Positions 35,154 to 43,732 are shown, counted from the first letter of the stretch. The stretch is DNA of 64,000 bases from Variovorax sp. CF079 (GCF_900101545.1 NZ_FMZU01000003.1:283815-347814), one strand, 5' to 3'. The notes: generated by a model from the sequence alone, not told the origin. Translations and numbers: made by a program.

Positions 35154-35937
35154 TCAAACGTCGAAGCCGCCGTCGCCGGCCTTGATGCCGGCCTGGGTGT
35201 TCGGGCTCACGAACACAACATTGCTCTTGGCGCCGGCGGCGCTGCCGCTCACGGTGGCAACTGCCCCGTAGCAGATGGGCGGGATGCACAGGCTCACGTT
35301 CAAGCCGCTGCTCGATTGCCGGCTCTAGCCCACGCTCACGTCCTGCAGCGAGGCGATGCTCAGATCGCCGCCGACGTCGGCCGTGACACGGTTGGCCTCG
35401 ACCACCGCACCGTTGAGGGTGAGATCGCCGCCGCTGGCGATGTCGACGGCCTTGCCGCCGCTCACCTGCGTGGCGTTGTAGCGGGTGTCGTCCTGGTTGT
35501 TGCTGCCCTTGCCTTGGCTCACACCCAGTTGGATGCTGAAGCCGTTCTGCGCCCCGGCGCCGAAGGTCACGCCGACGTTGGCGCCGCTGCTGCTGTTCTG
35601 GCCTACCATCACGCTGGGGTCTTTGCTGGCCTGCAGCGTGATGTCATTGTCCGCGGCGAGGTTGACGGTGTTGCCGGCGGCGATGGTGGAGCCGCTCGCG
35701 AGGATGTTGGAATCCTTGCCCCCGCCGGTGGCGACGATGTTGACTTTGTTGCTGCCCACAACGCTGGAGCCCACCGCCTGTTTGCTGGTGGTGACGCTGG
35801 TGCTCTGGCTCTCGTTGCGGCTCAGGTTGACGCTGACGCCGTAGCTCAATTGGCCGCCGCTGGCCAAGGCCTGAGCGCTGTCATACGCCTGCTTGCCGCT
35901 CATGGCGAGGTTGACCGCGCCCCCAATCAGCGCAGGC
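35154..35937 (-). pseudogene. CdiA/filamentous-haemagglutinin exoprotein fragment
   Basis: The sequence reads LIGGAVNLAMSGKQAYDSAQ, then many haemagglutinin-type repeats (NIVATGGGKDSNILASGS, VNLAADNDITLQASKD), GGDLSIASLQDVSVG, an in-frame TAG at 35325-35327, and continues in the same frame with SSSGLNVSLCIPPICYG and TQAGIKAGDGGFDV to a TGA. This order is that of the late FHA repeat region of two-partner secretion exoproteins. N-terminal secretion domain and C-terminal toxin are absent. About 250 of some thousands of codons remain. Confidence 0.8.
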
Positions 35938-35945
35938 GTCGGCCT

Positions 35946-36413
35946 TCAGAACATCCGCTTGTCGAAACGGAACGGGTTGCGCTCGACCGTGATCGTGACC
36001 GCCGCGTACTGCGGATGGTCCGGGTTCAGCAAGATGTTGGACTCGTCCGGCTCGACGGCTGACGGCACCCACAGGCCCAGCGAGGCGCCCGAGGCGCGCC
36101 ACGTGATCCCGGCGCTCTGTGTCCACAGCTCATCGGCGCGCCAGTTGTCCGGCAGTCCCGCCTCGCGGATGTCCATCAGCACCGCATCGTCAGGCAGGTC
36201 GAGCCGCAGGAGCGCCTGATTGAGCGGCTGCACGCCGTTGCAATGCACACGCTTTTCAAGCTGGCACAGCGCGCGGCTACCGCCCGCGTAGACCACCGGC
36301 TGGCCCTCGGGCGGCGTGCGGTGCCAGCGCCCGGACTCGAAGGTCGAGCCGAGCCACAGCGTCGAGAGCGTCAGGCCCTTGGTGCTGCCGATGCGCCAGA
36401 CGGCGATGCTCAA
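35946..36413 (-). CDS. RES-domain toxin
   Basis: 155 residues from a TTG at 36413 that overlaps the antitoxin stop as TTGA. It starts LSIAVWRIGSTKG and carries the RES pattern: the Arg-containing GRWHRTPPEGQPVVYAGGS (with the conserved Tyr) and a Glu in ALCQLEKRVH, with Ser/Asn in the C-terminal half. RES toxins degrade or modify NAD+ in the cytoplasm. Length is normal for the family. The gene immediately downstream is the broken CdiA fragment. Confidence 0.85.
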   Translation of the reverse strand: MSIAVWRIGSTKGLTLSTLWLGSTFESGRWHRTPPEGQPVVYAGGSRALCQLEKRVHCNGVQPLNQALLRLDLPDDAVLMDIREAGLPDNWRADELWTQSAGITWRASGASLGLWVPSAVEPDESNILLNPDHPQYAAVTITVERNPFRFDKRMF

Positions 36414-37060
36414 ACGACACCGCCGTACTCGATGGCGTTGAGCATCGCGCGCACCTTGGCACCGCCGAATTCGTTGCCAGCGAACTCCATCGGCGTTTTT
36501 CCCCCGAGCAGATCGTGTGGTTTGGTGAGCCAAGTCTTACCATCCTCGCCGAACACCTCGGCGGCGCGCACCAGCAGGTCGCTGTGGCGCAACATCCGCT
36601 CGGTCACCGAGGCGTCCATCTCGGTCTCCGGCCCGGCGCGAGAGAGCGTCGATGGATGCACGTGCAGGGCGAGGAACAGGTCCTTGCGCCGCTCCATGCC
36701 GGTCGCTTCGAACCATTGCCGGACCGCTGCTGCGGTGACTGGCTTCGCGGCGAGCGTCGCCGCAAGGTCGATATTGAAGTTCATGCGATGGTGGCCGGCC
36801 TCGTGCATCTCAACGAAGACCTTCGCTCGGGTCAGCGCGGCAGCGCCCTTGCGCTTGGCGGCGCGCAGATCGCTGAGCGAAGTGAAGACGCTCTCAAGTC
36901 GCGCGGTCAGCTCATGCACCGCCTTCGACTGCTCGACGGCGTCCTGAGCTGCTTCCTCGATGAACCCCGTGATGACGCCTGCGGCCGGCACGCCCTGCGG
37001 CGCGGGGATCAGCCGCTTGGCGACCGGCCTGGGTTGATGCTGGGGGGGTTGTCGTGTCAT
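36410..37060 (-). CDS. Xre/MbcA/ParS-type antitoxin of the RES pair
   Basis: 216 residues, longer than the usual 130-160. The C-terminal 60 residues (AEVFGEDGKTWLTKPHDLLGGKTPMEFAG) are the DUF2384 toxin-binding domain; before it is a helical DNA-binding region (AAVRQWFEATGMERRKDLFLAL). The first 90 residues are a helical extension (TARLESVFTSLSDLRAAKRKG) without a clear match. An inverted repeat lies 18 bp before the ATG. Confidence 0.82.
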   Translation of the reverse strand: MTRQPPQHQPRPVAKRLIPAPQGVPAAGVITGFIEEAAQDAVEQSKAVHELTARLESVFTSLSDLRAAKRKGAAALTRAKVFVEMHEAGHHRMNFNIDLAATLAAKPVTAAAVRQWFEATGMERRKDLFLALHVHPSTLSRAGPETEMDASVTERMLRHSDLLVRAAEVFGEDGKTWLTKPHDLLGGKTPMEFAGNEFGGAKVRAMLNAIEYGGVV

Positions 37061-37077
37061 GGGGGAACATTACCATG

Positions 37078-37109
37078 AATTGCAAACGCAACGCTAGCAC
37101 ATTGCAATT
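37078..37109. promoter_or_regulatory. Operator of the RES-Xre pair
   Basis: Inverted repeat AATTGCAA-N16-TTGCAATT directly before the antitoxin start. Antitoxins of this family repress their own promoter through such repeats. The spacing places both half-sites on one face of the helix, about two turns apart. Confidence 0.6.
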
Positions 37110-37306
37110 GCACGCACGGCTGCCGAGGATTCCGGCCACCGTTGCGGATACCTGGGCGAACCACCGCGCCCACCGGCCGATGGGCGCCCCGACAGCGCCA
37201 CCGCGTCGCCGTCCACTGCAATCGCCGCGCGCGGATCGTCTTGTTCGATGAAGTCGAAAATCCGCTCTCGGTCATCCATCGCCAACGGCGACCACTCCAG
37301 CCTCAC
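37094..37306 (-). pseudogene. ParE/RelE-like toxin, frame broken
   Basis: The GTG at 37306 overlaps the antitoxin stop (GTGA). The first 35 codons (LEWSPLAMDDRERIFDFIEQDDPRAAIAVD) match ParE toxins. After that the pattern is lost: the segment from about 37200 is Gly/Arg/Pro-rich and ends early, with none of the C-terminal strands. A frameshift plus deletion is likely. The toxin is probably inactive while its antitoxin is intact. Confidence 0.65.
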
Positions 37307-37611
37307 GCCTTACCTTTACCCGCTTTGAGCAGCGCAGTTGCTCGGCGCTTGGCGAAATGCGCTTCAACCTTCTCGTGCGGGACGGCGGGGCGCGGATCAT
37401 CCAAGGCCTCCTGCACCTTGGCTCGGAACCAGGCGTCATGGGCCGCAGCGTCAACGGTAAAACCCGCCGGCAATGCGCCCTCCTTGGCCACACGTGTCAG
37501 AACGATCCTCATCACGTCCGAGACGGTGAGGCCGATGTTGTCGAGCACCGCGGTGGCGCGCTCCTTCACGTCAGCGTCGATGCGGGTCTGTACCAATGCG
37601 TTTGCGACCAT
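37303..37611 (-). CDS. RelB/DinJ-family antitoxin
   Basis: 102 residues. The ribbon-helix-helix N-terminus is clear: NALVQTRIDADVKERATAVLDNIGLTVSDVMRIVLTRVAKEGALP. The C-terminal half would wrap the toxin (HDAWFRAKVQEALDDPRP). A palindrome 20 bp upstream is the likely autoregulatory site. Confidence 0.88.
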   Translation of the reverse strand: MVANALVQTRIDADVKERATAVLDNIGLTVSDVMRIVLTRVAKEGALPAGFTVDAAAHDAWFRAKVQEALDDPRPAVPHEKVEAHFAKRRATALLKAGKGKA

Positions 37612-37630
37612 GGCGGGCCTCCAAGTCAGA

Positions 37631-37653
37631 GAACAACGGATTTATTGTTGTTC
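37631..37653. promoter_or_regulatory. Operator of the RelB gene
   Basis: Perfect inverted repeat GAACAAC-N9-GTTGTTC placed 20 bp before the antitoxin ATG (minus strand). Ribbon-helix-helix antitoxins usually bind such sites as dimers of dimers. Confidence 0.65.
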
Positions 37654-37954
37654 AATTGAATGACATCGCAAAGTGCAACGGTGCAGCGCCTGGTTGGGCT
37701 GGACGCAGCAGCAGATGGGCTCAGCTCGCTGCTTGGCCTCTTCCTGCTGGCCCACAAGCCCCGACGCGGGCGCTTCAGGCTCACGAACCGACTCGTTGAC
37801 GAAGCCGGGGGAAGCCGCTCCGCCCTGGCCTCGACCTTGTCGCGTCCACTTCCCGCGCTCCTATGGGCGCGCCCCGAACAAGGGATTCCGCAGCGCAAGC
37901 AGATGACGGATACAGTGCAACCCCCCGGCTGCCTGGTACCCCTTTTCACTGGCG
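37654..37954. other. 301-bp stretch without a recognised gene
   Basis: Open frames here have composition unlike the neighbouring genes and give no family pattern on either strand. Probably decayed DNA. Confidence 0.4.
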
Positions 37955-38158
37955 TCAGACCGCGGATTCCGGCTTGCGGAGGTGCGTCACTCGCTCGAGG
38001 TAGATGGTCCCTTGATGCAGGGGAAACTTGTCCATGTGCGCCAGCTTGCCGTTCCCCTTCATGAAGCGCATGCCCCAAGACACGATGACCGCAATACCCC
38101 GCGCACCGAGTTCGTCAAGCAGTTCCTGGATGTCGCGCGCCAAGCTCGCCTCATCCAT
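37955..38158 (-). CDS. Short hypothetical protein
   Basis: 67 codons (MDEASLARDIQELLDELGAR near the start, HLRKPESAV at the end). The N-terminal helix is amphipathic, and third positions are moderately GC-rich, so it may be coding. No signal peptide or membrane segment. I do not recognise it; it may be the end of a longer lost gene. Confidence 0.3.
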   Translation of the reverse strand: MDEASLARDIQELLDELGARGIAVIVSWGMRFMKGNGKLAHMDKFPLHQGTIYLERVTHLRKPESAV

Positions 38159-38310
38159 CGCATGTCGACGCGACCATCAAAACCGTCGTGCAGCGTGCGA
38201 GCGTGCAATGCGCCGCCCCTTCACCAAGACGTCCTGATCATGCTGGAATTTGGTTCGGCGCAAGTTCACATATCCAATGCGGGCGCCGTTATCGCTGCCA
38301 ATCATCGCGC

Positions 38311-38495
38311 AGCACCTACTACTACCGTGCAGCCTGAGCAGATTGCCGATGGACGTCTGGTCGAACTCATCGGTGACATCCAGGACGAGCTGCCTGGGTA
38401 CGGCTATCGACGCGCGTGACGCGTGAACTGCACGCGGGCGCCCGGTGAACCAATAAACGGGTTGCTCGCGTGATGAGGGCCAACGGACAGGGAAT
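38311..38495 (+). mobile_element. IS3-family transposase (OrfB) remnant
   Basis: Read across at least two frameshifts, the plus strand gives STYYYR (38311-38328), then ELIGDIQDELPGYGYRR, then VTRELHA and KRVARVMRANG. STYYYR, PGYGYRR.TREL and KRV.R.MR are the opening motifs of IS3-family OrfB. The DDE domain is absent. It is an old, non-functional scrap. Confidence 0.7.
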
Positions 38496-38500
38496 CGGAG

Positions 38501-38663
38501 TGATCGTACTTTTTGCGCAAACTGATACGGCCAGCGGCGATATTCCGTTGGAGATCAAGGCTTTACGGCGACCGGTGGTCACGACATGACCCGAGCTCGC
38601 AAGTCGTTGCCGCGCAAAGTGTTTTTGCCCCAAGCGCCCCAATTTCCGTGAAAAGTACGATCA
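38501..38663. repeat. 163-bp segment bounded by 13-bp perfect inverted repeats
   Basis: TGATCGTACTTTT at 38501-38513 is repeated in reverse complement at 38651-38663. The left copy is also related over 30 bp to 34311-34340. The enclosed 137 bp hold no gene. It could be a small non-autonomous element or two ends left after internal deletion. Confidence 0.45.
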
Positions 38664-38736
38664 TTCCACGTGGGGCTCCGGTGCAAACCTTTAGCGTGGC
38701 CGAGTAACTTGCCAAAGCGCCGCGCAGGTCGGGCCG

Positions 38737-38930
38737 AAGCACGGCGTTCCAGATCGTGGGCGCACCTTGGCCTCGAACGGCAGCCGGGCGAGATCGAACT
38801 GGCCCTTGCGGATGCGATGCAACAACTCCACGCCAGCGATCGTCACCGCCGCGTGGTTGAAGACCTTGAAGTCGAGCATGGGGTTGATGCGCGACTTCAC
38901 GCCCCGATGGCTTTCTTGCCGGGGCCGTCG
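38737..38930 (-). mobile_element. IS6-family transposase C-terminal remnant
   Basis: The minus strand reads SHRGVKSRINPMLDFKVF, AAVTIAGVELLHRIRKGQF and, after a one-base frameshift near 38772, GAPTIWNAVLRP. This is the C-terminus of an IS6/IS26-like DDE transposase (HR.VK.R..PML.FK.F, TIAG.EL.H.I.KGQ). The catalytic N-terminal part is missing. Confidence 0.75.
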
Positions 38931-39019
38931 AGAACGGCGCAGGATGGTCTCGCCGATGGAAAGAACCTTGATGGCACCTCCACCAGAGGGGCCCCAAATG
39001 CAGCAACGGTAATCAGCCA

Positions 39020-41845
39020 ATGAACGTAGACTCGCCTCCTCGCGCAGTGTCGGACGAGGCTGTACTGCGGATCGTGCGGGAGGTCTTGACCGAACTCCAC
39101 CCAGGTCGCGCGGACATGGGCCCGGTGACGCTGGACAGCGCGCTCGAGGAAGACCTTGGCTTGGACAGCCTGGCGCGCGTGGAGCTGTTGATGCGCCTCG
39201 AGCGCGCGTTCGGCGTACGCCCGCCGGAGCATATGCTGAGCACGGCCGAAGCGCCACGGGACCTGCTGCGCGCGCTGCTGGCCGCACGTGGTCCACACCA
39301 GACGAAAGTGCTTCAGACACAGCGGCTGCCGGTGCCCGAACGCGTCTCGCAAGCGCCGTACGCGGCGGCGACCCTGCAGGAGGTGCTCGACTGGCACGTG
39401 CGGGCTCATCCGCAGCGCGAGCACGTTGTGATCGACAACGGCGACGACGGACTGACGCGCCTGCGCTATGCCGACTTGCAGCAGGGCGCCACCTGCGTCG
39501 CCGCGGGGCTGCTGGATCGCGGCTTTCTGCCGGGTCAGCCGGTGGCGCTCATGCTGCCGACCGGCCGTGAGTACTTCTTCAGCTTCGCCGGCATTCTGCT
39601 CGCCGGAGGCATCCCGGTACCGATCTACCCGCCGGCGCGGGCGGCGCAGATCGAGGAGCACCTGCGGCGTCACGTCGGCATCCTCACCAACGCGCTGGCC
39701 ACGGTGCTGATCACCGTACTGCAGGCCAAGGCGCTGGCGACGCTGCTCAAGTCGCAGGTGCCGTCGCTGCGCGTTGTCTGCACCGTTGAAGAGCTGTCCT
39801 CGTGTACTGCCTCCTTGGAACACTTCACTGCCCATGCAAGCGATATCGCCTTGCTGCAGTACACCTCCGGCAGTACCAGCAGTCCCAAGGGAGTGGTCCT
39901 GACGCACGCCAACCTGCTCGCCAACTTGCGGGCCATGGGGCAGGTCCTGCAAGTCAGCTCCGAAGACGTCTTCGTCTCGTGGCTGCCGCTGTACCACGAC
40001 ATGGGGCTGATCGGGGCGTGGCTGGGCAGCCTGTACTACGCGTATCCGCTGGTGGTGATGTCGCCGCTGAGGTTTCTCGCGCGACCGGAACGCTGGCTGT
40101 GGGCAGTGCACCGGCACTCCGGCACGCTTTCGGGCGGGCCCAACTTCGGCTACGAGCTGTGCCTGCGCAAGCTGGACGAGGCCGCGCTGGACGGGCTCGA
40201 CCTTTCCAGTTGGCGATTTGCGTTCAACGGCGCCGAACCGGTCAGCGCGACGACCATGCTGGAATTTCAGCAACGCTTCGCCCGCTACGGGCTGCGGCCG
40301 CAAGCCCTGGCACCAGTGTACGGACTGGCGGAGACTTCGCTGGGCCTGACCTTCCCGCCGCCAGGGCGGGGTCTGATAGTCGACCGCATCGACCGACAAG
40401 CGTTCTCGCGCTCGGGCCGCGCGCTGTCCGCGGCGACCGGCGCGTCTGACGTGCAACTGGTCGTGGCATGCGGCCAGCCGCTGCCGGGCCATGAGGTCCG
40501 CCTAGTCGACTCGACGGGACGTGAGGTGGCGGAACGCCAGGAAGGGCGTCTGCTGTTCAAGGGACCATCGGCCACCAGTGGCTACTTCCGCAACTCGAAA
40601 GAGACGCGCCGACTGTTCGATGGCGAGTGGCTGGACTCGGGCGACTACGCCTACATGGCACAAGGCGACGTCTATATCACCGGGCGGGCGAAGGACGTAA
40701 TCATTCGGGGCGGCCGTCAGGTGTACCCGTATGACCTGGAGGAGGTCGTCGGCGCGATTCCCTCTATCCGCAAGGGCTGCGTCGCCGTGTTCGGCAGCCC
40801 GGACCCCGGGACCCGCAGCGAACGGGTCATTGTCATGGCGGAAACCCGCAGTATGCCCCCCGAGGCGCAGGCGCAACTGCGCCGCCAGATCAACACCGCC
40901 GCGGTCAGCGTCCTCGGTGCGCCGCCGGACGACGTGGTCCTGGTGCCGCCGCACACGGTCTTGAAGACATCGAGCGGCAAGATTCGTCGCGCGGCCAGCC
41001 GCGAACTGTACGAGAACGGTGGCGCTTCAGCCGCGCAGCCGGCGCCGTGGCGGCAGATCGCGCGGTTTGCATGGCAGGCGATACTGCCGCAACTACGGCG
41101 CGCTTGGCGCGTCGGTGCGACGGTGGCCTACGCTGGATATGTCTGGCTGGTGTTCTGGATGCTCGCGCCCATCACGTGGGCGCTGGCCGCATTGCTGCCC
41201 AAGTCGTCCTGGAGTTGGGCGCTGAGTCACCATGCGGCCCGGCTCTTCTTACGGTTGTCCGGGCTCCCGTTTGTGGTCGAGGGACTCGAGAATTTGCCGC
41301 GTGAAGCGACCTGTGTGGTCGTGGCGAATCACGCGAGCTATCTGGATGGAATCACTCTGGTCGCCGCACTGCCGCGCCATTTCCGCTTTGTCGCCAAGCG
41401 AGCGCTCCAGGAACAGTTCATCCCACGGGTGTACTTGCGAGGTCTCGGCGCCATTTTTGTAGACCGCGACGACGCGCAGCGCGGGGCGGAGGACGTCGCG
41501 CGGGTGACGCGCAGCGTTTGCGCCGGCACAGCCATGTTGTTCTTTCCGGAAGGCACGTTCCGGCGCGTGCCAGGCTTGCTGCCGTTCCGTGCGGGCGCGT
41601 TCTCTACGGCAGCGCAGGCCGGAGTGCCCGTGGTGCCGGTGACGATCCGCGGCACGCGCTCCGTGCTGCGCGAGGGCCAGTGGTTCCCACGCCGCGTGCC
41701 GATCAGCGTGAGGGTCAGTGCCCCGATCCGTGCGGATGGTGACGACTGGTCAGCGTCAATCCGGCTGCGCGACGCCGTGCGCACGGAGATCCTGAACCGG
41801 TGCGCAGAGCCGGATGCCGATGATAAAGGCTGCCTGCATTCGTAA
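39020..41845 (+). CDS. Three-module ACP - acyl-AMP ligase - PlsC acyltransferase
   Basis: 941 residues. Residues about 10-92 are an acyl carrier protein with EEDLGLDSLARVELL (Ser is the phosphopantetheine site). Residues about 115-665 are an ANL-type acyl-activating enzyme: LLQYTSGSTSSPKGVVLTH, VYGLAETSLGL, LDSGDYAYM and the final Lys in LKTSSGKIRR, close to fatty acyl-AMP ligases. Two hydrophobic helices follow (about 695-735), then a PlsC domain with NHASYLD (HX4D) at about 770 and FFPEGTF. A fatty acid would be activated, loaded on the carrier and moved to a lysophospholipid or other alcohol at the membrane. Single gene, flanked by debris on both sides. Confidence 0.88.
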   Translation: MNVDSPPRAVSDEAVLRIVREVLTELHPGRADMGPVTLDSALEEDLGLDSLARVELLMRLERAFGVRPPEHMLSTAEAPRDLLRALLAARGPHQTKVLQTQRLPVPERVSQAPYAAATLQEVLDWHVRAHPQREHVVIDNGDDGLTRLRYADLQQGATCVAAGLLDRGFLPGQPVALMLPTGREYFFSFAGILLAGGIPVPIYPPARAAQIEEHLRRHVGILTNALATVLITVLQAKALATLLKSQVPSLRVVCTVEELSSCTASLEHFTAHASDIALLQYTSGSTSSPKGVVLTHANLLANLRAMGQVLQVSSEDVFVSWLPLYHDMGLIGAWLGSLYYAYPLVVMSPLRFLARPERWLWAVHRHSGTLSGGPNFGYELCLRKLDEAALDGLDLSSWRFAFNGAEPVSATTMLEFQQRFARYGLRPQALAPVYGLAETSLGLTFPPPGRGLIVDRIDRQAFSRSGRALSAATGASDVQLVVACGQPLPGHEVRLVDSTGREVAERQEGRLLFKGPSATSGYFRNSKETRRLFDGEWLDSGDYAYMAQGDVYITGRAKDVIIRGGRQVYPYDLEEVVGAIPSIRKGCVAVFGSPDPGTRSERVIVMAETRSMPPEAQAQLRRQINTAAVSVLGAPPDDVVLVPPHTVLKTSSGKIRRAASRELYENGGASAAQPAPWRQIARFAWQAILPQLRRAWRVGATVAYAGYVWLVFWMLAPITWALAALLPKSSWSWALSHHAARLFLRLSGLPFVVEGLENLPREATCVVVANHASYLDGITLVAALPRHFRFVAKRALQEQFIPRVYLRGLGAIFVDRDDAQRGAEDVARVTRSVCAGTAMLFFPEGTFRRVPGLLPFRAGAFSTAAQAGVPVVPVTIRGTRSVLREGQWFPRRVPISVRVSAPIRADGDDWSASIRLRDAVRTEILNRCAEPDADDKGCLHS

Positions 41846-42396
41846 AGTCGCGTATCAATCTACATGGAAAGCACGATCACCCAGGCCGCGCTGCTATGGC
41901 TTGTTGGGACGGGCCTTGATGGGCTGTGTCGCACGGCGCGTCGTCGCCGACTCAATATTCCGTCTTGAAGTGAATCACACCGCTCGGTCGGTTGCTCAAC
42001 CTCAACGGACCGACATTTGCGGACGCCAACGTGCCACGCGAAGGAAGGCAGCTAGTGCGCGACTATGTACTCACGCGCTGGTCGAATGGTGCGACCTTCG
42101 TTTGGTCGCGGCGGCTGCGTCGTGTGGGGTCGCGGCGAAGGGTCGAGCGGCCTGCGCTTCGACGCCGCAGATCCCGTCCGAAACTCGTAGTCGTCGCACA
42201 AAGCCCCTATTGCTTGTGGTTAGCGAGCTCGTCGTAGCCACAGCGCACGCGGGGGTTCAGTCGGGACGCGCGTCTACGCGTGGCGCGTGCTGCACACAGC
42301 GCCCGATGCCCCCGGAACAGGTTGCTCGAAGTCGATGCTGAGTGACCTCACTCATGGCTCAAGCTCCCTCGAAGCGCATAGAGAAATCGACCGCCT
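41846..42396. other. 551-bp stretch without a recognised gene
   Basis: Several short frames exist on the plus strand but their composition is not typical and none shows a family pattern. The right end probably holds decayed 3' sequence of the truncated TIR gene. Confidence 0.45.
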
Positions 42397-42945
42397 TCAC
42401 ATGCTTGGTGGGCGTGCCGACCAAGATGCGGTCCACGCCCGGATCGAGCCGCGGACAACAGCAAGCGCAACTTGCTGCGCGTCGATCTCTGGTCGATGTT
42501 CGAAACGCCGCGCATGCGGGGCCTTGCTTCGATGAGCGACCCCGTGCTGCTGGCGCCGGCCCGGGCACTTCGATCGACACGTTTCGACCTCGGTACGCAG
42601 CCAATTCGGCACCTCTAGCGTGTCGCGGTTGATGATCACCACCAGCAACTTCGACCGCAGCAGGGCGCGTCTTAGGGTGTCGGACAGCGGTTCGCCGGGT
42701 GGCGCCTCGTCCTCGCTGAAGAACACGCTCAGGTCTCGCTCGCGCAGCCTTCTGGCAAGGTCCGACGCGTAGCTCTGCGATCCACGCGGCGGGCCGCCTA
42801 GCGCGACGGAGATGAACACGTCGTAACCGAAAAGTCGCGAGGCAAATGAGGCCTTCGGCGCTTGCGGGGAAGGCGGTGTGGTTGGCGTGTCCTTCACGGG
42901 TCGATTCTGGCTGATGCCGCCAGTGGCGCACGCAGCCCCATTCAT
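42397..42945 (-). pseudogene. TIR-domain protein, truncated
   Basis: After about 38 residues the frame shows a TIR fold: FGYDVFISVALGGPP, SYASDLARRLRERDLSVFFSEDE (BB-loop region), RALLRSKLLVVIINRDTLEVPNWLRTEVE with the Glu that serves as catalytic residue in TIR NADases. At about residue 126 the pattern stops and the rest is Arg/Ser/Ala-rich shadow-like sequence. TIR domains normally continue for 30-50 residues, usually followed by a further domain. The gene is divergent from the sigma-factor gene, 61 bp apart at the ATGs. Confidence 0.6.
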
Positions 42946-42969
42946 ACCGATGGGTGATGACGTTATATT
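42941..42969 (+). promoter_or_regulatory. Candidate sigma-70 promoter of the ECF sigma gene
   Basis: TTCATA (42941-42946), 17-bp spacer, TATATT (42964-42969), 37 bp before the ATG. It does not carry the TGAACC/CAACCCA motif found before the other genes of the region, so the sigma gene may not be under its own control. A TATATTGCGT block recurs at 43733. Confidence 0.5.
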
Positions 42970-43006
42970 GCGTCACCGTCACCCCCGCCGCACCGCCACC
43001 GCCCGC

Positions 43007-43603
43007 ATGGACAACGACGAGGTCAATCAGCTGCTCGTACGCATCGGCCGCGAAGACCAGGCAGCGTTTCGTCAGCTGTACAAGGCGTTCAGCCGAAAGG
43101 TATACGCCTACGTGCTCAACATGCTGAACGACCACGCGCGGGCCGAGGAGGTCCTGGTGGACACGCTTTATGAGGTCTGGCGCCACCCCCAGCGCTTTCG
43201 CGGCGATTCGCAGTTTTCCACGTGGCTCATCGGGATCGCACGCAGAAAGGCGCTGATGGTCTATCGGGCGCGCCGGCCCGACGAGGTGCATGGAGATCTC
43301 GAGGACATCGCCGAGATCACCGCCTCGGACACGCCTGACGGCTACGCGGAGTTGGCGGGCAAGCAACGGCGCGAAGGCGTACAGCACTGCATGGGCAAGC
43401 TGTCGGACGAGCACCGCGAATGCCTGCACCTGGTGTTTTACGAGGGCATGGGCCTGGCTGAAGTGGCAGAGGTGCAGAATTGTCCCGAGGGCACCGTCAA
43501 GACGCGCCTGTTCCACGCCCGCCAGAAGATCAAGAAATGCCTGGAGTCTCTGCTGCGAAGCGAGGGCGGCGCCCCCGACGCCAAAGGCGCGCTCGCATCC
43601 TGA
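43007..43603 (+). CDS. ECF-type RNA polymerase sigma factor
   Basis: 198 residues from the ATG at 43007 (MDNDEVNQLLVRIGREDQAAF); the frame is open to a GTG at 42878 but that part covers the promoter. Region 2 is AFRQLYKAFSRKVYAYVLNMLNDHARAEEVLVDTLYEVWRHPQRF, region 4 is MGKLSDEHRECLHLVFYEGMGLAEVAEVQNCPEGTVKTRLFHARQKIKKCL with a standard helix-turn-helix. It belongs to the RpoE-like group and is followed by its likely anti-sigma gene. Confidence 0.93.
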   Translation: MDNDEVNQLLVRIGREDQAAFRQLYKAFSRKVYAYVLNMLNDHARAEEVLVDTLYEVWRHPQRFRGDSQFSTWLIGIARRKALMVYRARRPDEVHGDLEDIAEITASDTPDGYAELAGKQRREGVQHCMGKLSDEHRECLHLVFYEGMGLAEVAEVQNCPEGTVKTRLFHARQKIKKCLESLLRSEGGAPDAKGALAS

Positions 43604-43640
43604 AGCTTGCGGTGTACGTGACAAGCGCGCAAAAATAAAC

Positions 43641-43669
43641 TGAACCTTCGGCCGACCTCGCGCAACCCA
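43641..43669 (+). promoter_or_regulatory. Predicted ECF promoter P1 (anti-sigma/caspase)
   Basis: TGAACC (43641-43646), 16-bp spacer, CAACCCA (43663-43669). It lies in the 290-bp gap between sigma and anti-sigma genes. Same elements and same spacing as at 46405, 47187 and 51083. Confidence 0.75.
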
Positions 43670-43732
43670 GAGGCGACACGGGCATGTCCCGTGCAGGTAG
43701 ATCGGGGTCTCGGTGCGGTCGGTCGCGCGCGC

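Noticed and set aside
39803..40449. 215-codon frame inside the ACP-ligase gene
   Set aside because: Shadow frame of a gene whose motifs are complete in the other frame.
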